Notes: a model not told the origin generated them from the sequence alone. Positions 9,157-18,142 are shown, counted from the first letter of the stretch. The stretch is DNA of 64,000 nucleotides from Paractinoplanes lichenicola (GCF_016785085.1 NZ_JAENHO010000001.1:124001-188000), one strand, 5' to 3'. Program-made: numbers and translations.

Positions 9157-9177
9157 GCCGGGCAGGGTAGCCGGGGC

Positions 9178-9344
9178 TAGGCCCTGTTTCGCAGTTGGGG
9201 CGGGGCTGCGGCAGGGCCCAGATCCCGCCTGGCGGCGTCCCGCGAAAGCCAGGTTCCAACACCGGGAGCCAGGCTTCCCCGGGCCACCACCAGACGAAAT
9301 CTGGACCCGGCCTCGCACCCACCCCAACTACGAAACAGGACCTA
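9178..9344. repeat. 167-bp long imperfect palindrome (MITE-like hairpin element)
   Basis: The ends are 23-nt inverted repeats: TAGG(C/T)CCTGTTTCG(C/T)AGTTGGGG at 9178-9200 and its complement at 9322-9344, with 2 mismatches. Similarity continues inward: CCAGATCCCGCCTGG at about 9217-9231 pairs with CCAGACGAAATCTGG at about 9289-9303 (mostly G-T-type changes). AAGCCAGGTTCC pairs with GGGAGCCAGGCTT near the centre. The whole element can fold back on itself. Its right end contains the stop codon of the histidine kinase gene and its left end lies 21 bp before the cyclase start. It could terminate the kinase operon or be a mobile palindromic repeat. Confidence 0.75.
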
Positions 9345-11105
9345 AGCGGGCAGGGTGACCGTGAAGGTGGTGCCCACGCCCGATTCGCTCGTCACGGTGA
9401 GGTCGCCGCCGTGGGCCGTGGCGATCTGGCGGGCGATCGGCAGGCCGAGACCGCTGCCCCCGGTGCTGCGCGAACGTGACTCGTCGGCCCGCCAGAACCG
9501 GTCGAAGACCCGGGTCAGATCGTCGGGGGCGACGCCCTCCCCGGTGTCGGCGACCGCGATCGCCAGCCGTCCGTTCGTGACCCCCGTACGGACGGTGACC
9601 GTGCCGCCCGTACGGCTGTGCCTGATCGCGTTGGACAGCAGGTTGCCGACCAATTGCCGCAGCCGCACCGGGTCCACCGTCACCACGGGATCGCCGTCGT
9701 GCTCGGTGACCAGCCGCACCCCGGCGGTGGCGGCGTTGGGCAGGTGGGCGTCGGCCACCTGGTCCACGGTGTCGTTGACGTACGTGGGCTCGGGGTGCAT
9801 GCGCAGCGTGCCCGCGTCGGCGGCGGCGAGATCCCGCAGGTCGTCGACGATGTGCTGCAGCTGGGCGGTCTGGTCCTGCAGCAGCGTCAGCACCGGGCCG
9901 TCCACGGTGGCCAGCCCGTCGCGCACCGCCTCGAGCCAGGTGCGGACGTTGGTCAGCGGGTTGCGCAGCTCATGGGCGACGTCGCTGACCATGGCCTGAC
10001 GCTGCTGCTCGGACTGCTCGCGCCGATCGGCCAGCTCGTTGAGCGCGGCCGCCAGCGAGCCGATCTCGTCGCGGCCGGTGACGGGCACCCGCTGGTAGTC
10101 GCCGGGCCGCCGGGCCGCCTCGGTCAGCGCGCGCAGCGGCCGCACCAGCCGCCGCCCGACCAGCACGGTGACCAGCACGGCCAGGAGCAGCACAACGGCG
10201 GTGACCGTGCCCGTCCGGACGAGGTTCTCGCGCGAGAGCGGGAAGACCGGCTCGGCGGCCGGGTCGGCAGGATCGGTCACGAACAGCAGCGCGGGCGGGG
10301 CCACGTACGGCTCGAGCTGGGTGCGCCGGGCCTTGTCGAGGCAGCCGGCGGCGCGCGCGGTCCGGTCCCGGTCGGCCAGCCCGAGGTCCGGGTCGACGAC
10401 AATGACCGTCAGGTCCGGCGCGATGCCCACCTGCTCGGCGTCCTTCTCGCCGGCGCAGGCCGCGACGAGCTTGCGCAGCGCGGCCAGCGGACGCTCCTCC
10501 GACTTGGCCACCGGCGGGGTCAGCGGGCACGTGGCGGTCTGCTTGCCGAGCTGGGTCACGACGACCTTGGGACGGGCGTGGGCGCCGGTGACGACCTCGC
10601 CCGTGCTGCCGAAGCTGTCCAGGCACGAGCGCGCGGCGGCCAGCTGGTCGCGCATCGTCCGCTGCTCGGCCGCGGTCAGCCGGTACGGCCCGACGATCCG
10701 CGGGTCGATACGCCCGGTGCGCCCGGTCAGGCCCAGGTCGACCGCCAGCGGGTCGACGGTCGCGGACGGGCGGGCGGCCGCGAGCGAGGGCCCGGTCGCG
10801 GAGTCGGCGATGGTCTGCCGGTCCTCGGTCAGCAGGGTGATCCGCCGGTTCAGCTTCGCGGCGCGCGCGGCCACGACGGGCTGCACGGCCGACCAGTCCT
10901 GATGGGTGGCGGCGTAGGCCAGCAGCTCGTCGTAGACGCTCTTGTCCTCGCTCAGCGACCGGCCCAGCTGCTGCTTGATGGTCTGCGAGGTCGACTGCGA
11001 GGCCAGCCAGGCCGTGGCCAGCACGGCCACCGCGGCGATGGCCAGCGAGGCGGCGAGCAGCCGGAAAGTCAGGCTCCGGTACGGCGGCACGCGCGGGACG
11101 TCCAT
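9342..11105 (-). CDS. Two-component sensor histidine kinase (HAMP, HisKA, HATPase_c)
   Basis: A 587-residue membrane kinase from ATG 11105, which overlaps the response regulator stop by 1 nt (TGATG). Layout: N-terminal helix near residues 13-35, a large extracellular sensor of about 270 residues with several Cys, a second helix (TVTAVVLLLAVLVTVLVG) and HAMP (RRLVRPLRALTEAARR). The H-box VSDVAHELRNPLTNVRTW has the phospho-His. N-box LVGNLLSNAIRHS, G1 VADTGEGVAP, F-box FDRFW and G2 GGSGLGLPIARQ follow. It pairs with the OmpR-type regulator and faces a MacAB-like exporter, so it likely senses an envelope-active compound or cell-wall stress. Its stop codon lies inside the 167-bp palindrome. Confidence 0.95.
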   Translation of the reverse strand: MDVPRVPPYRSLTFRLLAASLAIAAVAVLATAWLASQSTSQTIKQQLGRSLSEDKSVYDELLAYAATHQDWSAVQPVVAARAAKLNRRITLLTEDRQTIADSATGPSLAAARPSATVDPLAVDLGLTGRTGRIDPRIVGPYRLTAAEQRTMRDQLAAARSCLDSFGSTGEVVTGAHARPKVVVTQLGKQTATCPLTPPVAKSEERPLAALRKLVAACAGEKDAEQVGIAPDLTVIVVDPDLGLADRDRTARAAGCLDKARRTQLEPYVAPPALLFVTDPADPAAEPVFPLSRENLVRTGTVTAVVLLLAVLVTVLVGRRLVRPLRALTEAARRPGDYQRVPVTGRDEIGSLAAALNELADRREQSEQQRQAMVSDVAHELRNPLTNVRTWLEAVRDGLATVDGPVLTLLQDQTAQLQHIVDDLRDLAAADAGTLRMHPEPTYVNDTVDQVADAHLPNAATAGVRLVTEHDGDPVVTVDPVRLRQLVGNLLSNAIRHSRTGGTVTVRTGVTNGRLAIAVADTGEGVAPDDLTRVFDRFWRADESRSRSTGGSGLGLPIARQIATAHGGDLTVTSESGVGTTFTVTLPA

Positions 11106-11794
11106 CAGGCCGGCCCGGCGGTGAGCTTGTAACCGACGCCGTACACGGTGACCAGCCGGGACGGGCGGCGCGGATTGGGCTCGATCTTGCGGCGGAGGTT
11201 GAGGACGTGCACGTCGACGCTGCGCTCGACCGAGTCGCGCTCCACGCCGTTGGTGTATTTGAGCAGCTGGGCGCGGGTGAAGACCCGATCCGGGGCGGCG
11301 GCCAGCGCGGCCAGCAGGGCGAACTCGCCGGGCGTGCACTCGACCGGGGCGCCGTCGAGGCGGACCTCGTGCCGGGTGGCGTCGACGACCAGACCGCCGA
11401 CGGTCAGCGGGGCGGCGGCGTCAGCCCGCCCGTGACTGCGGCGCAGCAGCGCCCGGATCCGGGCCACCAATTCCCGCGGCGAATACGGCTTGGTCAGGTA
11501 ATCGTCGGCGCCGCCGTCGAAACCGGACAGCAAATCGTCCTCGCCGGAACGGGCGGTCAGCATCAGGATGGGAATCTCGGATTCGTCGCGCAGAATCCGG
11601 CTCAGGCTGAACCCGTCCAGCTCGGGCATCATCACATCGAGCACCAGCAGGTCGGGCGGGCGCTGCCTGACCTGCTGAAGCGCGGCCCGCCCGTCGTGCA
11701 CGACCACCACTTCGTGGCCGTCGGCGACGAGATAACGACGCATCCCCTCGGCCTGAGCGGGATCGTCCTCGGCGATCAGCAAATACGCGCGCAC
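11105..11794 (-). CDS. OmpR/PhoB-family response regulator
   Basis: A 229-residue regulator with a GTG start at 11794. The receiver domain (1-120) has the acidic pair EDD at 9-11, phospho-acceptor Asp in LLVLDVMMPELDG, Thr in LMLTARSG and Lys in YLTKPYSP. The C-terminal winged helix (about 130-225) has the recognition-helix region DSVERSVDVHVLNLRRKI and ends in VTVYGVGYKL. It is translated coupled to the downstream kinase. A 71-bp AT-richer gap (11795-11865) separates it from the divergent exporter operon and is the likely target region for autoregulation and control of the exporter. Confidence 0.95.
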   Translation of the reverse strand: MRAYLLIAEDDPAQAEGMRRYLVADGHEVVVVHDGRAALQQVRQRPPDLLVLDVMMPELDGFSLSRILRDESEIPILMLTARSGEDDLLSGFDGGADDYLTKPYSPRELVARIRALLRRSHGRADAAAPLTVGGLVVDATRHEVRLDGAPVECTPGEFALLAALAAAPDRVFTRAQLLKYTNGVERDSVERSVDVHVLNLRRKIEPNPRRPSRLVTVYGVGYKLTAGPA

Positions 11795-11865
11795 GGCGAC
11801 GACTATAAGGGCCGCCGACCATTCCGGGAGGCAGGCTAACAGGTTCCTAAATATGTTCGGTCATC

Positions 11866-13053
11866 ATGCGCCGCATGCGCAAAATCTGGGCCGTTCCCGT
11901 GGTGGTGGCCGTCCTGGCGGGCGGGGGCTGGTTCGGGCGGGACGTCTTCACGGCCTCACCCTCGGCCGCTCCTGCCCCGGCTGAGGCGGCCACCGTGGCG
12001 CTGGCCCGGCAGGACCTGACGTCGAGCGTCGCGCTGACCGGGCAGCTCGGGTACGGCACCGCGCGGCCGGTCAAAGGGGGGAAGCCGGGTGTCGTGACGT
12101 GGCTGCCGGCGCCGGGCACGGTGATGACGCGGGGGAAGACGCTGTACCGGATCAACGACCAGGCGGTGCCGGTTTTCTATGGGACGCTTCCGCTGTTCCG
12201 GCCGCTCGCGCAGCCTAATCTGGTCGGCCGGGACGTCCGGGTCGTGCGGGAGAACTTGAAGGCGCTCGGCTACTCGGTCGGCCGCCGCTACTCTCCGGGC
12301 GACCGGGTGCGGCAGCCCGCCGCTTCACCCACCCCGCCTCCCGGCGCTTCGCCCACCCGGCCGTCCGCCGCCGCTTCGCCCACCCGGCGTTCCACCACCT
12401 CGCCCGCTCGACCCCTAGTGTGGGTCGAGGTCCGGGCCGGCGAGGACGTGCTCACCGCGTCCCTGGTCGCCGCGATCAAGCGCTGGCAGGACGACATCGG
12501 GCTCCCGGTCACCGGCACGATCGGCCCCGGCGACGTGGCCGTGCTGACCGGCGCGGTGCGGGTGGAGTCGCTGGCCGCGCTGACCGGTGACGCCGCCGAG
12601 GCCCCGCTGATGACGGTCACCCCGGTCGCGAAGGTCGTCACCGTCCAGGCCGAACCGGACGAGGCCGGCTCGATCCACCGCGGCGACAAGGTCACCGTAC
12701 GGCTGCCCGACGAGCGCACCGTGCCGGGCCGGGTCGGCGGGGTCGCCACCACCGTACGGGCGGGTGAAGACGGCTCCCCACCCACGGTGACCGTCTCGAT
12801 CAGGCTCGACAAGCCGGCCGCGGTGGCCCGGCTCGACGCCGCGCCCGTCCAGGTCGAATTCCCCGCCGAGACCCACGCCGACGTGCTCGTGGCACCGGTC
12901 GGCGCCCTGCTCGCGCTGGCCGAGGGCGGCTACGCCGTACAGGTCGAGGGGGCCGGCATGGTCGCAATCGAGACCGGCATGTTCGCCGGCGGCCTGGTCG
13001 AGATCAGCGGCACCGGACTGACCGCGGGCACCCGCGTGGTGACGACCTCATGA
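11866..13053 (+). CDS. Efflux periplasmic-adaptor-like protein with peptidoglycan-binding domain
   Basis: A 395-residue exported protein. An N-terminal helix ([16 protein letters not shown]) anchors it. A barrel-sandwich segment ([28 protein letters not shown]) resembles the lipoyl domain of membrane fusion proteins. A PG_binding_1 domain is split: [19 protein letters not shown] at about 125-143 and [20 protein letters not shown] at about 200-219. A Pro/Ser/Thr-rich insert of about 45 residues lies between them. The C-terminal beta-barrel parts ([18 protein letters not shown]) follow. It couples the MacB-like ABC exporter to the cell wall in Gram-positives. The stop overlaps the next gene by 4 bp (ATGA). 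MRRMRK offers a second start at 11875. Confidence 0.85.
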   Translation: MRRMRKIWAVPVVVAVLAGGGWFGRDVFTASPSAAPAPAEAATVALARQDLTSSVALTGQLGYGTARPVKGGKPGVVTWLPAPGTVMTRGKTLYRINDQAVPVFYGTLPLFRPLAQPNLVGRDVRVVRENLKALGYSVGRRYSPGDRVRQPAASPTPPPGASPTRPSAAASPTRRSTTSPARPLVWVEVRAGEDVLTASLVAAIKRWQDDIGLPVTGTIGPGDVAVLTGAVRVESLAALTGDAAEAPLMTVTPVAKVVTVQAEPDEAGSIHRGDKVTVRLPDERTVPGRVGGVATTVRAGEDGSPPTVTVSIRLDKPAAVARLDAAPVQVEFPAETHADVLVAPVGALLALAEGGYAVQVEGAGMVAIETGMFAGGLVEISGTGLTAGTRVVTTS

Positions 13054-13718
13054 CCCCGGTGCTCGCCGTCCACTCGGCCAGCATGGTCTATCCCGGCGGC
13101 GTCACCGCCCTCGACCGGGTCACGCTCACCATCGACCCCGGCGACCTGCTGGCCATCGTCGGCCCGTCCGGCTCCGGCAAGTCCACGCTGCTGCACATCA
13201 TGGGCACCCTGGACCGCCCGACCTCCGGTTCGGTGCTCCTCGACGGGCAGGACGTCGCCCGCCTCTCCGACCGCCACCTGTCCCACCTGCGCGCCCGCCG
13301 GCTCGGCTTCGTCTTCCAGCAGTTCCACCTGACCCCCGCCCTGACCGCGACCGAGAACGTCACCACCGGCCTGCTCTACGCCGGTGTGCCCCGCCGCAGG
13401 CGCCGCCCGCTGGCCCTGGAGGCACTGGCCCGCGTCGGCCTGTCCCACCGGGTCGACCACCGCCCCCACCAGCTCTCGGGCGGCGAACGCCAACGTGTGG
13501 CCATCGCCCGAGCCCTGGTCAACGGCCCGGCGCTGGTCCTGGCCGACGAGCCGACAGGCGCCCTGGACACCCGCAACAGCCAGGCCGTGCTCGACCTGCT
13601 GCGCCGCCTGAACGCCGAGGGCACCACCATCGCCCTCATCAGCCACGACCGCGACATCGCAGCCGCCCTCCCCCGCCAAGCACAAATCCTCGACGGCCGC
13701 CTGGTGACCCCCCAATGA
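13050..13718 (+). CDS. ABC exporter ATP-binding protein (MacB/LolD type)
   Basis: A 222-residue ATPase with Walker [10 protein letters not shown] near 36-44, Q-loop [18 protein letters not shown], signature [15 protein letters not shown], Walker [13 protein letters not shown] and H-loop LISHD. The spacing and the LTATENV segment are typical of LolD/MacB-type ATPases, which power FtsX-like permeases. It overlaps the adaptor gene and the permease gene by 4 bp on each side (ATGA both times), so the three products are made together. It is under likely control of the divergent two-component system. Confidence 0.96.
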   Translation: MTPVLAVHSASMVYPGGVTALDRVTLTIDPGDLLAIVGPSGSGKSTLLHIMGTLDRPTSGSVLLDGQDVARLSDRHLSHLRARRLGFVFQQFHLTPALTATENVTTGLLYAGVPRRRRRPLALEALARVGLSHRVDHRPHQLSGGERQRVAIARALVNGPALVLADEPTGALDTRNSQAVLDLLRRLNAEGTTIALISHDRDIAAALPRQAQILDGRLVTPQ

Positions 13719-14890
13719 ACCCACTCGACCTGCTGGAGCTGGGTCTGCTCGGCATCCGGACCCGGCGCACGCGCGCGGCCCTGTCCGCCCTCGGGATCGC
13801 GATCGGGATCGCCACCATGGTCATGGTGACCGGCATCCCCGCCTCCAGCCAGGCCGCGCTGGACGAGCAACTGGCCGCGCTCGGCGTCGACCTGCTCGAG
13901 GTCGTCCCGGCCCAGCACGAGGGCGAGGCGGCCGGGCTGCCCACCGAGTCGGTCGCCATGGTGGAACGGATCGCCCCCGTCACCGCGGCCAGCGCAACCG
14001 CCACCACCGGCGCGATCGTCCGCCGCTCCGACCGCACCGATCCCCGGGACGGCTCCGGCCTGACCGTACGGGCCGCCCAGCCCGACCTGCTCGCCGTCCT
14101 CGACGCCCGGGTCCGCAGCGGCCACTGGCTCACCCCGGCCGAACAGGGCTTCCCGGCCGTGGTGCTGGGCGCAGTGGCCGCGACCCGGCTCGGCTTCGAC
14201 ACCCTCCCCGCCACCGGCCCCGCCCCGCAGGTCATCATCGGCAAACGCTGGTTCACCGTGACCGGCGTGCTCGACCCGATCCCACTGGCCCCCGACGTCG
14301 ACCGTTCGGTGCTGGTCGGCTGGCCGGCCGGCCGCCAGGTGCTCAGCTTCGACAACCGCCCCACCACCATCTACGTACGGGCCCAGGAATCCCTGCTCGA
14401 AGCCGTGCGCGGGGTCCTGCCGGCCACGGTCGACCCGGCCGCGCCCGACAACGTCCGGGTCACCCGCCCGTCCGACGCCCTGGCGGCCAAGCGGGCCACC
14501 GAGGCGACGTTTTCGGTGCTGCTGCTCGGCCTGGGCGCCGTGGCCCTGCTGGTCGGCGGCGTCGGCGTGGCGAACACCATGGTCGTCTCGGTGCTCGAAC
14601 GCCGCGCCGAGATCGGCCTGCGCCGCGCCCTGGGCAGCACCCGCGGCCAGATCCGGGCCCAGTTCCTGACCGAAGCGGCCGTGCTCTCCGTCCTCGGTGG
14701 CGTCGCCGGCACCGCCCTCGGGGTGCTGCTGACCGCCGCCTACGCCACCCATCAGGCCTGGCCCGTCTTCGTGCCGCTGCCCGCCACCCTGGCCGGCCTG
14801 GGCGGCTCGGCACTGGTGGGCATCGTGGCCGGCGTCTGCCCGGCCGTCCACGCCTCCCGCCTGACCCCGACGGAGGCCCTCAGCATTTGA
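13715..14890 (+). CDS. MacB/FtsX-family ABC exporter permease
   Basis: A 391-residue permease with the MacB layout: one N-terminal helix ([24 protein letters not shown]), a periplasmic MacB_PCD domain of about 200 residues, then three C-terminal helices. Between these, the FtsX coupling segment [24 protein letters not shown] is plain. The exporter family pumps peptides, antibiotics or lipoproteins by mechanotransmission. The stop codon TGA at 14888-14890 is also the first three bases of the first unit of a 49-bp tandem array, so the 3' end of the gene may have been copied into the repeat or the repeat may have grown from it. Confidence 0.93.
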   Translation: MNPLDLLELGLLGIRTRRTRAALSALGIAIGIATMVMVTGIPASSQAALDEQLAALGVDLLEVVPAQHEGEAAGLPTESVAMVERIAPVTAASATATTGAIVRRSDRTDPRDGSGLTVRAAQPDLLAVLDARVRSGHWLTPAEQGFPAVVLGAVAATRLGFDTLPATGPAPQVIIGKRWFTVTGVLDPIPLAPDVDRSVLVGWPAGRQVLSFDNRPTTIYVRAQESLLEAVRGVLPATVDPAAPDNVRVTRPSDALAAKRATEATFSVLLLGLGAVALLVGGVGVANTMVVSVLERRAEIGLRRALGSTRGQIRAQFLTEAAVLSVLGGVAGTALGVLLTAAYATHQAWPVFVPLPATLAGLGGSALVGIVAGVCPAVHASRLTPTEALSI

Positions 14891-15082
14891 CCGCCCAGCC
14901 CCACATACGGCGCGCCGCACGGCTCTCGACTGCTCATGACCGCCCACCCGCACACACGGCGCGCCGCACGGCTCTCGATTGCTCATGACCGCCCAGCCGC
15001 ACACACGGCGCGCCGCCGGCTCTCGACTGCTCATGACCGCCCATCCGCACACACGGCGCGCCGCACGGCTCTCGACTGCTCA
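14888..15082. repeat. Four tandem copies of a 49-bp unit
   Basis: Units at 14888-14936, 14937-14985, 14986-15033 (48 bp) and 15034-15082, each beginning TGACCGCCC and ending CTGCTCA, with the palindrome CGGCGCGCCG in the centre. The copies differ at only a few positions. A short partial copy (GCCGCACACACC) follows to about 15095. There are no spacers, so this is not a CRISPR. The first unit starts in the stop codon of the exporter permease. The rest of the gap up to 15140 shows nothing recognisable. Confidence 0.9.
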
Positions 15083-15140
15083 GCCGCACACACCGCCCGG
15101 CCCGCCCTCGGGCTCGCACCCCGCACCCCGGCCCCGGCTC

Positions 15141-15169
15141 TTGACCTTGGGGGCGATCTCGCATAAAAG
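15141..15169 (+). promoter_or_regulatory. Sigma-70-type promoter giving a leaderless transcript
   Basis: TTGACC at 15141-15146, a 17-bp spacer and TAAAAG at 15164-15169. The ATG of the next gene is at 15176, 6 bp past the -10 box, where transcription would be expected to begin. No Shine-Dalgarno sequence precedes the ATG, which fits a leaderless mRNA. Confidence 0.7.
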
Positions 15170-15175
15170 CGACGC

Positions 15176-15616
15176 ATGGCTGATGAGGCGCTGCTGCGCG
15201 CGACCCTGCCCGGCGAGTGGCGCGTGCTGGCGACCACCTTTCCGATGTGGCTCTCCGGACGGCGGGTGCACCCCCGTTTCTCGTACGAGGAAGTGGAAGG
15301 CTCTTCGCTCGTGCTGCGCGACGTGGTCAGCTATCGCACGAAGTCGGGCGCGACCCGGCGGATCGTGGGTGTCGACCGCTACGACGCGGGGACGGGGCTG
15401 TTCACCTGGCGGGGCAAGGGCGTGCTGGGCGTGCTGACCAGCCGGTGGCGGGTGACCCACGTGAGCGACGACCGCGAGCTGGTCGTGCTCGCCTTCGAGA
15501 AGTCGCTCGTGACGCCGGCCGGAGTGGATGTGATCGGACGAGGCGATGTGCATAGGCCCGATGCTAGGACGCTTCTCGGCGACGAGCCTGGTCCTGGCAT
15601 GACCTGGCTCGGATAG
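15176..15616 (+). CDS. Conserved hypothetical protein, small beta-rich
   Basis: A 146-residue soluble protein without signal or membrane helix. The N-terminal half (LPGEWRVLATTFPMWLSGRR, then FSYEEVEGSSLVLRDVVSY) alternates hydrophobic and polar residues. A second half (GTGLFTWRGKGVLGVLTSRW, then VTHVSDDRELVVLAFEKS) looks like further beta strands. The pattern suggests a small lipocalin-like barrel, but I do not recognise a named family. It is transcribed from a clear promoter with a leaderless start. The P450 gene follows 23 bp downstream on the same strand and could be co-transcribed. Confidence 0.7.
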   Translation: MADEALLRATLPGEWRVLATTFPMWLSGRRVHPRFSYEEVEGSSLVLRDVVSYRTKSGATRRIVGVDRYDAGTGLFTWRGKGVLGVLTSRWRVTHVSDDRELVVLAFEKSLVTPAGVDVIGRGDVHRPDARTLLGDEPGPGMTWLG

Positions 15617-15639
15617 CGACAACGGTCCAAGATGTACGC

Positions 15640-16950
15640 ATGACCTTGCCACCCGCCGCGCCCGGAATCCCCGTACTGGGAAACGCTCTTCGGATGATGG
15701 GTGACGTCCAGCAGTTCTTCGTGGACACCTATCGCGAGATGGGCCCGGCCTATCGCGTGCGCGCGCTCAACCAGGCGTTCGTCATCCTGGCCGGCGAGCA
15801 GGCCAACAGGTTCCTGCTCGAGCACGGCGACGAGGTCTTCTCCAGCGAGGAGAGCTTCGGCGGGCTCAACCGCGAGTTCGGCATGCGGGTGCACGTGCTG
15901 CGCGGCCGCCCGCATCGGCATCTGCGCAAGGTGCTCGCCACCGGCCTGTCCCGCGACCTGCTGGCCGCCCGGTGGGACGATGTGGTCGCCGAGAGCGAGC
16001 GCCTGTTCGACGAGTGGCGGGGGCAGCCCGCGTTGCCCGTGGTCGACCGTTTTCAGCGGCTGGCCGCGGCGCAGTTGTCGATCGCGCTGACCGGTTCGAG
16101 CTCCGCCGCCCAGTTCGAGACGCTGCGGTCGGCGTTCGAGCTGGTTCTCGACGTCACGATCGCCGGCAAGTGGCCCGCCGCCACCCTGAGATGGCCCGCC
16201 TATCGTCGCGCCCGGGCGCAGATCCTGTCCTTCGCCCGCGCCGCCCTCGAGCAAAGAGCCACCCACCCCCGTACGGGTGGGCCTCGCGACCTGCTCGACC
16301 GCGCGCTCGACGCGGTGGACGAGAACGGCGAGCCCTACCCGATGGACGTGCGCGCCGGCATGGCCCTGCAGGGCTACTTCGCGGGCATCAACACGCTGGC
16401 CTACCTTTACAGCTTCATGCTGCACGCGCTCCTGCAAAATCCCGACGTGCTGGCCCGCGTGACAGCCGAGGCCGACGACGGCCCGCTCGCGTTCGATCGC
16501 CTGCGCCACATGCCGGCGTCCCAAGGCCTGGCCCTGGAGACATTGCGCGTCTATCCGCCGGCGCCGGGCTCCGCCCGCACGGTGACCAAAGATTTCGAGT
16601 TCGAGGGCTTCCACATCGAGAAGGGTCGGCGCGTTCTGGTCGCCACCTCGGTCCCCCACCAACTGCCCGAGCATTTCCCCGATCCGGCCCGCTTCGACAT
16701 CGACCGAGATTTCGCGTCCGCGCGCAAGGCTTCGGTTTACGCCCCGTTCTCGGTCGGAAGCCATACGTGCCTGGGCGCCGGGATGACCGAGGTGCTGTCC
16801 GTCGCCACGATCGCGCTGATGCTGCGCCGGCTGACGGTCACCCCGTCCCAGCCGGAGCGGCCGCTGCGCATCACTGCCACCCCGGGCCCCAATCCGGGCA
16901 AGCGTTTCAAGGTTGCCGTCGAGGGGCGCCGGTCCCATTCCTCGGTGTAG
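15640..16950 (+). CDS. Cytochrome P450
   Basis: A 436-residue soluble bacterial P450. The I-helix reads YFAGINTLAYLY, in which the usual acid-alcohol pair (D/E-T) is replaced by N-T. The K-helix ExxR is in ALETLRVYPPAPG. The heme loop FSVGSHTCLGAGM matches FxxGxHxCxG, with the Cys thiolate ligand. N-terminal PPAAPGIPVLGNAL is the proline-rich hinge. The organisation resembles the class that includes CYP120/CYP51-like single-domain enzymes using separate redox partners; no ferredoxin or reductase gene is next to it. The substrate is unknown. It lies 23 bp after the small conserved gene and converges on the GNAT gene. Confidence 0.93.
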   Translation: MTLPPAAPGIPVLGNALRMMGDVQQFFVDTYREMGPAYRVRALNQAFVILAGEQANRFLLEHGDEVFSSEESFGGLNREFGMRVHVLRGRPHRHLRKVLATGLSRDLLAARWDDVVAESERLFDEWRGQPALPVVDRFQRLAAAQLSIALTGSSSAAQFETLRSAFELVLDVTIAGKWPAATLRWPAYRRARAQILSFARAALEQRATHPRTGGPRDLLDRALDAVDENGEPYPMDVRAGMALQGYFAGINTLAYLYSFMLHALLQNPDVLARVTAEADDGPLAFDRLRHMPASQGLALETLRVYPPAPGSARTVTKDFEFEGFHIEKGRRVLVATSVPHQLPEHFPDPARFDIDRDFASARKASVYAPFSVGSHTCLGAGMTEVLSVATIALMLRRLTVTPSQPERPLRITATPGPNPGKRFKVAVEGRRSHSSV

Positions 16951-17015
16951 CTGGGCCGCCCGCGGCGGCACTCATCCGCCCAGAGCAGGTCGCCAGTCGC
17001 CCGTCGTGGCCTTGT

Positions 17016-17114
17016 TGAAGCGGTCACCCGCGGCGGCTCTCCTGCGCCCGGTGCAGTGGCCCCTTCTTACGCCCCGCCTGAAGCGGTCACCCGCGGCGGC
17101 TCTCCTACGCCCGG
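17016..17114. repeat. Two direct copies of a 36-bp motif, 63 bp apart
   Basis: TGAAGCGGTCACCCGCGGCG... at 17016-17051 recurs at 17079-17114 with a single change (G/A at CTCCT(G/A)CGCC). The copies sit in the 214-bp gap between the convergent P450 and GNAT genes. Each contains an internal CACCCGCGGCGG stretch but no strong terminator. Confidence 0.8.
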
Positions 17115-17164
17115 CGCGGATTCAGGGTCGCCCGTGGCAGTTGGCCGGTGGGCCCGCCGAGGCC

Positions 17165-18142
17165 TCAGCTCAGCTCGTAGGTGTGGGTGCGCTCGACGGC
17201 CTGGAAACCGTACTTACGGTTGACGCGCAGCATGGCCGTGTTGTCTTCGCCCGTCCACGTGTGCAGGAAGCGGCGAGACCCGCCGTGGGCAGCCAGCTGG
17301 GAAAGGTTGGCCGACTTGAGCACCGCGGACAGACCCCGGCCGCGGTGTTTGCGGGCCACGAAGGTGTCCTCCTGCAGCGCGTTGTCGGGGTCCTCGCGGG
17401 GCACGAGGATCTGGGTGTAGCCAGCCGGTTCGCCGCCGGTCGTGCGGACCAGGGCGACCAGTGACAGGTAGCTCCTCGCCGTGCGTTCGTCGTTCACCCG
17501 AACCCGGTCGGCGTCCCACACTGCCGTCTCATGGGTCGCTTCCCCGGCCGGCACGTCCTGCGACATGGTCGTCCGCATGGCCGCGAGGTCGGCCAGCCGG
17601 TCGGCGGGGCACAGACCCGCCCAGCTGACCACCTCGTAGCCCTCCGGCGTGGGTGCGGGCGGCACTGGTGCGGGCAGTGCGAGCACGAAGTGGTCCTCGA
17701 CGTGGACGCTGCGGAAACCGCGCCGCTCGGCGAAACGGGAGCCGGGCCAGTCCGCAGGTGTCCGGCCCGCCGGGACGTTGATCTCGACGCTGAGCACAGG
17801 GCGGGCCTCGGCGATGGTCCGGCTTCGCGCCCACTGCCAGAGAGCCTCCCCGACGCCACGGTCGCGATGCGCAGGCGGCACGTTGATCTCGACCACGGCG
17901 GTAGTGAGGTCCTCCCGCAGCGGCATGTCGATCAGCAGCGCCCCGACAGTCCCACCATCCTGAACCGCGGCGACGGGCAGCCGCCGAGTGTTCGGCCCGG
18001 GGCTGCGAAACGAGTTCGCCATCGAGTCGTACGTAAAAACAAGCGGCGCCACCCGCCCGGCGCTCTCCCCCTCGCGAACCGCCGCGTGCCAGGCCCTCAG
18101 CGCCGCATCGTCATGCACGTCGACTTCCCGGATCTCCAGCAT
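17165..18142 (-). CDS. Tandem GNAT-family acetyltransferase
   Basis: A 325-residue protein from ATG 18142 (MLEIREVDVHDDAALRAWH); a TTG at 18154 would add four residues. It holds two GNAT folds. The N-terminal one has the acetyl-CoA loop HRDRGVGEALWQWA. The C-terminal one has RKHRGRGLSAVLKSANL (the R/Q-x-x-G-x-A/G loop) followed by NTAMLRVNRKYGFQAVERT, the classic N-x-x-M-x-x-x-N-x-x-x-G-F ending. This two-domain arrangement with a mycothiol-synthase-like C-terminal domain is common in actinobacteria. The substrate amine is unknown. It is divergent from the Rpn-type nuclease gene. Confidence 0.9.
   Translation of the reverse strand: MLEIREVDVHDDAALRAWHAAVREGESAGRVAPLVFTYDSMANSFRSPGPNTRRLPVAAVQDGGTVGALLIDMPLREDLTTAVVEINVPPAHRDRGVGEALWQWARSRTIAEARPVLSVEINVPAGRTPADWPGSRFAERRGFRSVHVEDHFVLALPAPVPPAPTPEGYEVVSWAGLCPADRLADLAAMRTTMSQDVPAGEATHETAVWDADRVRVNDERTARSYLSLVALVRTTGGEPAGYTQILVPREDPDNALQEDTFVARKHRGRGLSAVLKSANLSQLAAHGGSRRFLHTWTGEDNTAMLRVNRKYGFQAVERTHTYELS

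Noticed and set aside
14888..15082. CRISPR array
   Set aside because: The 49-bp units are directly adjacent with no spacers and no cas genes are near.
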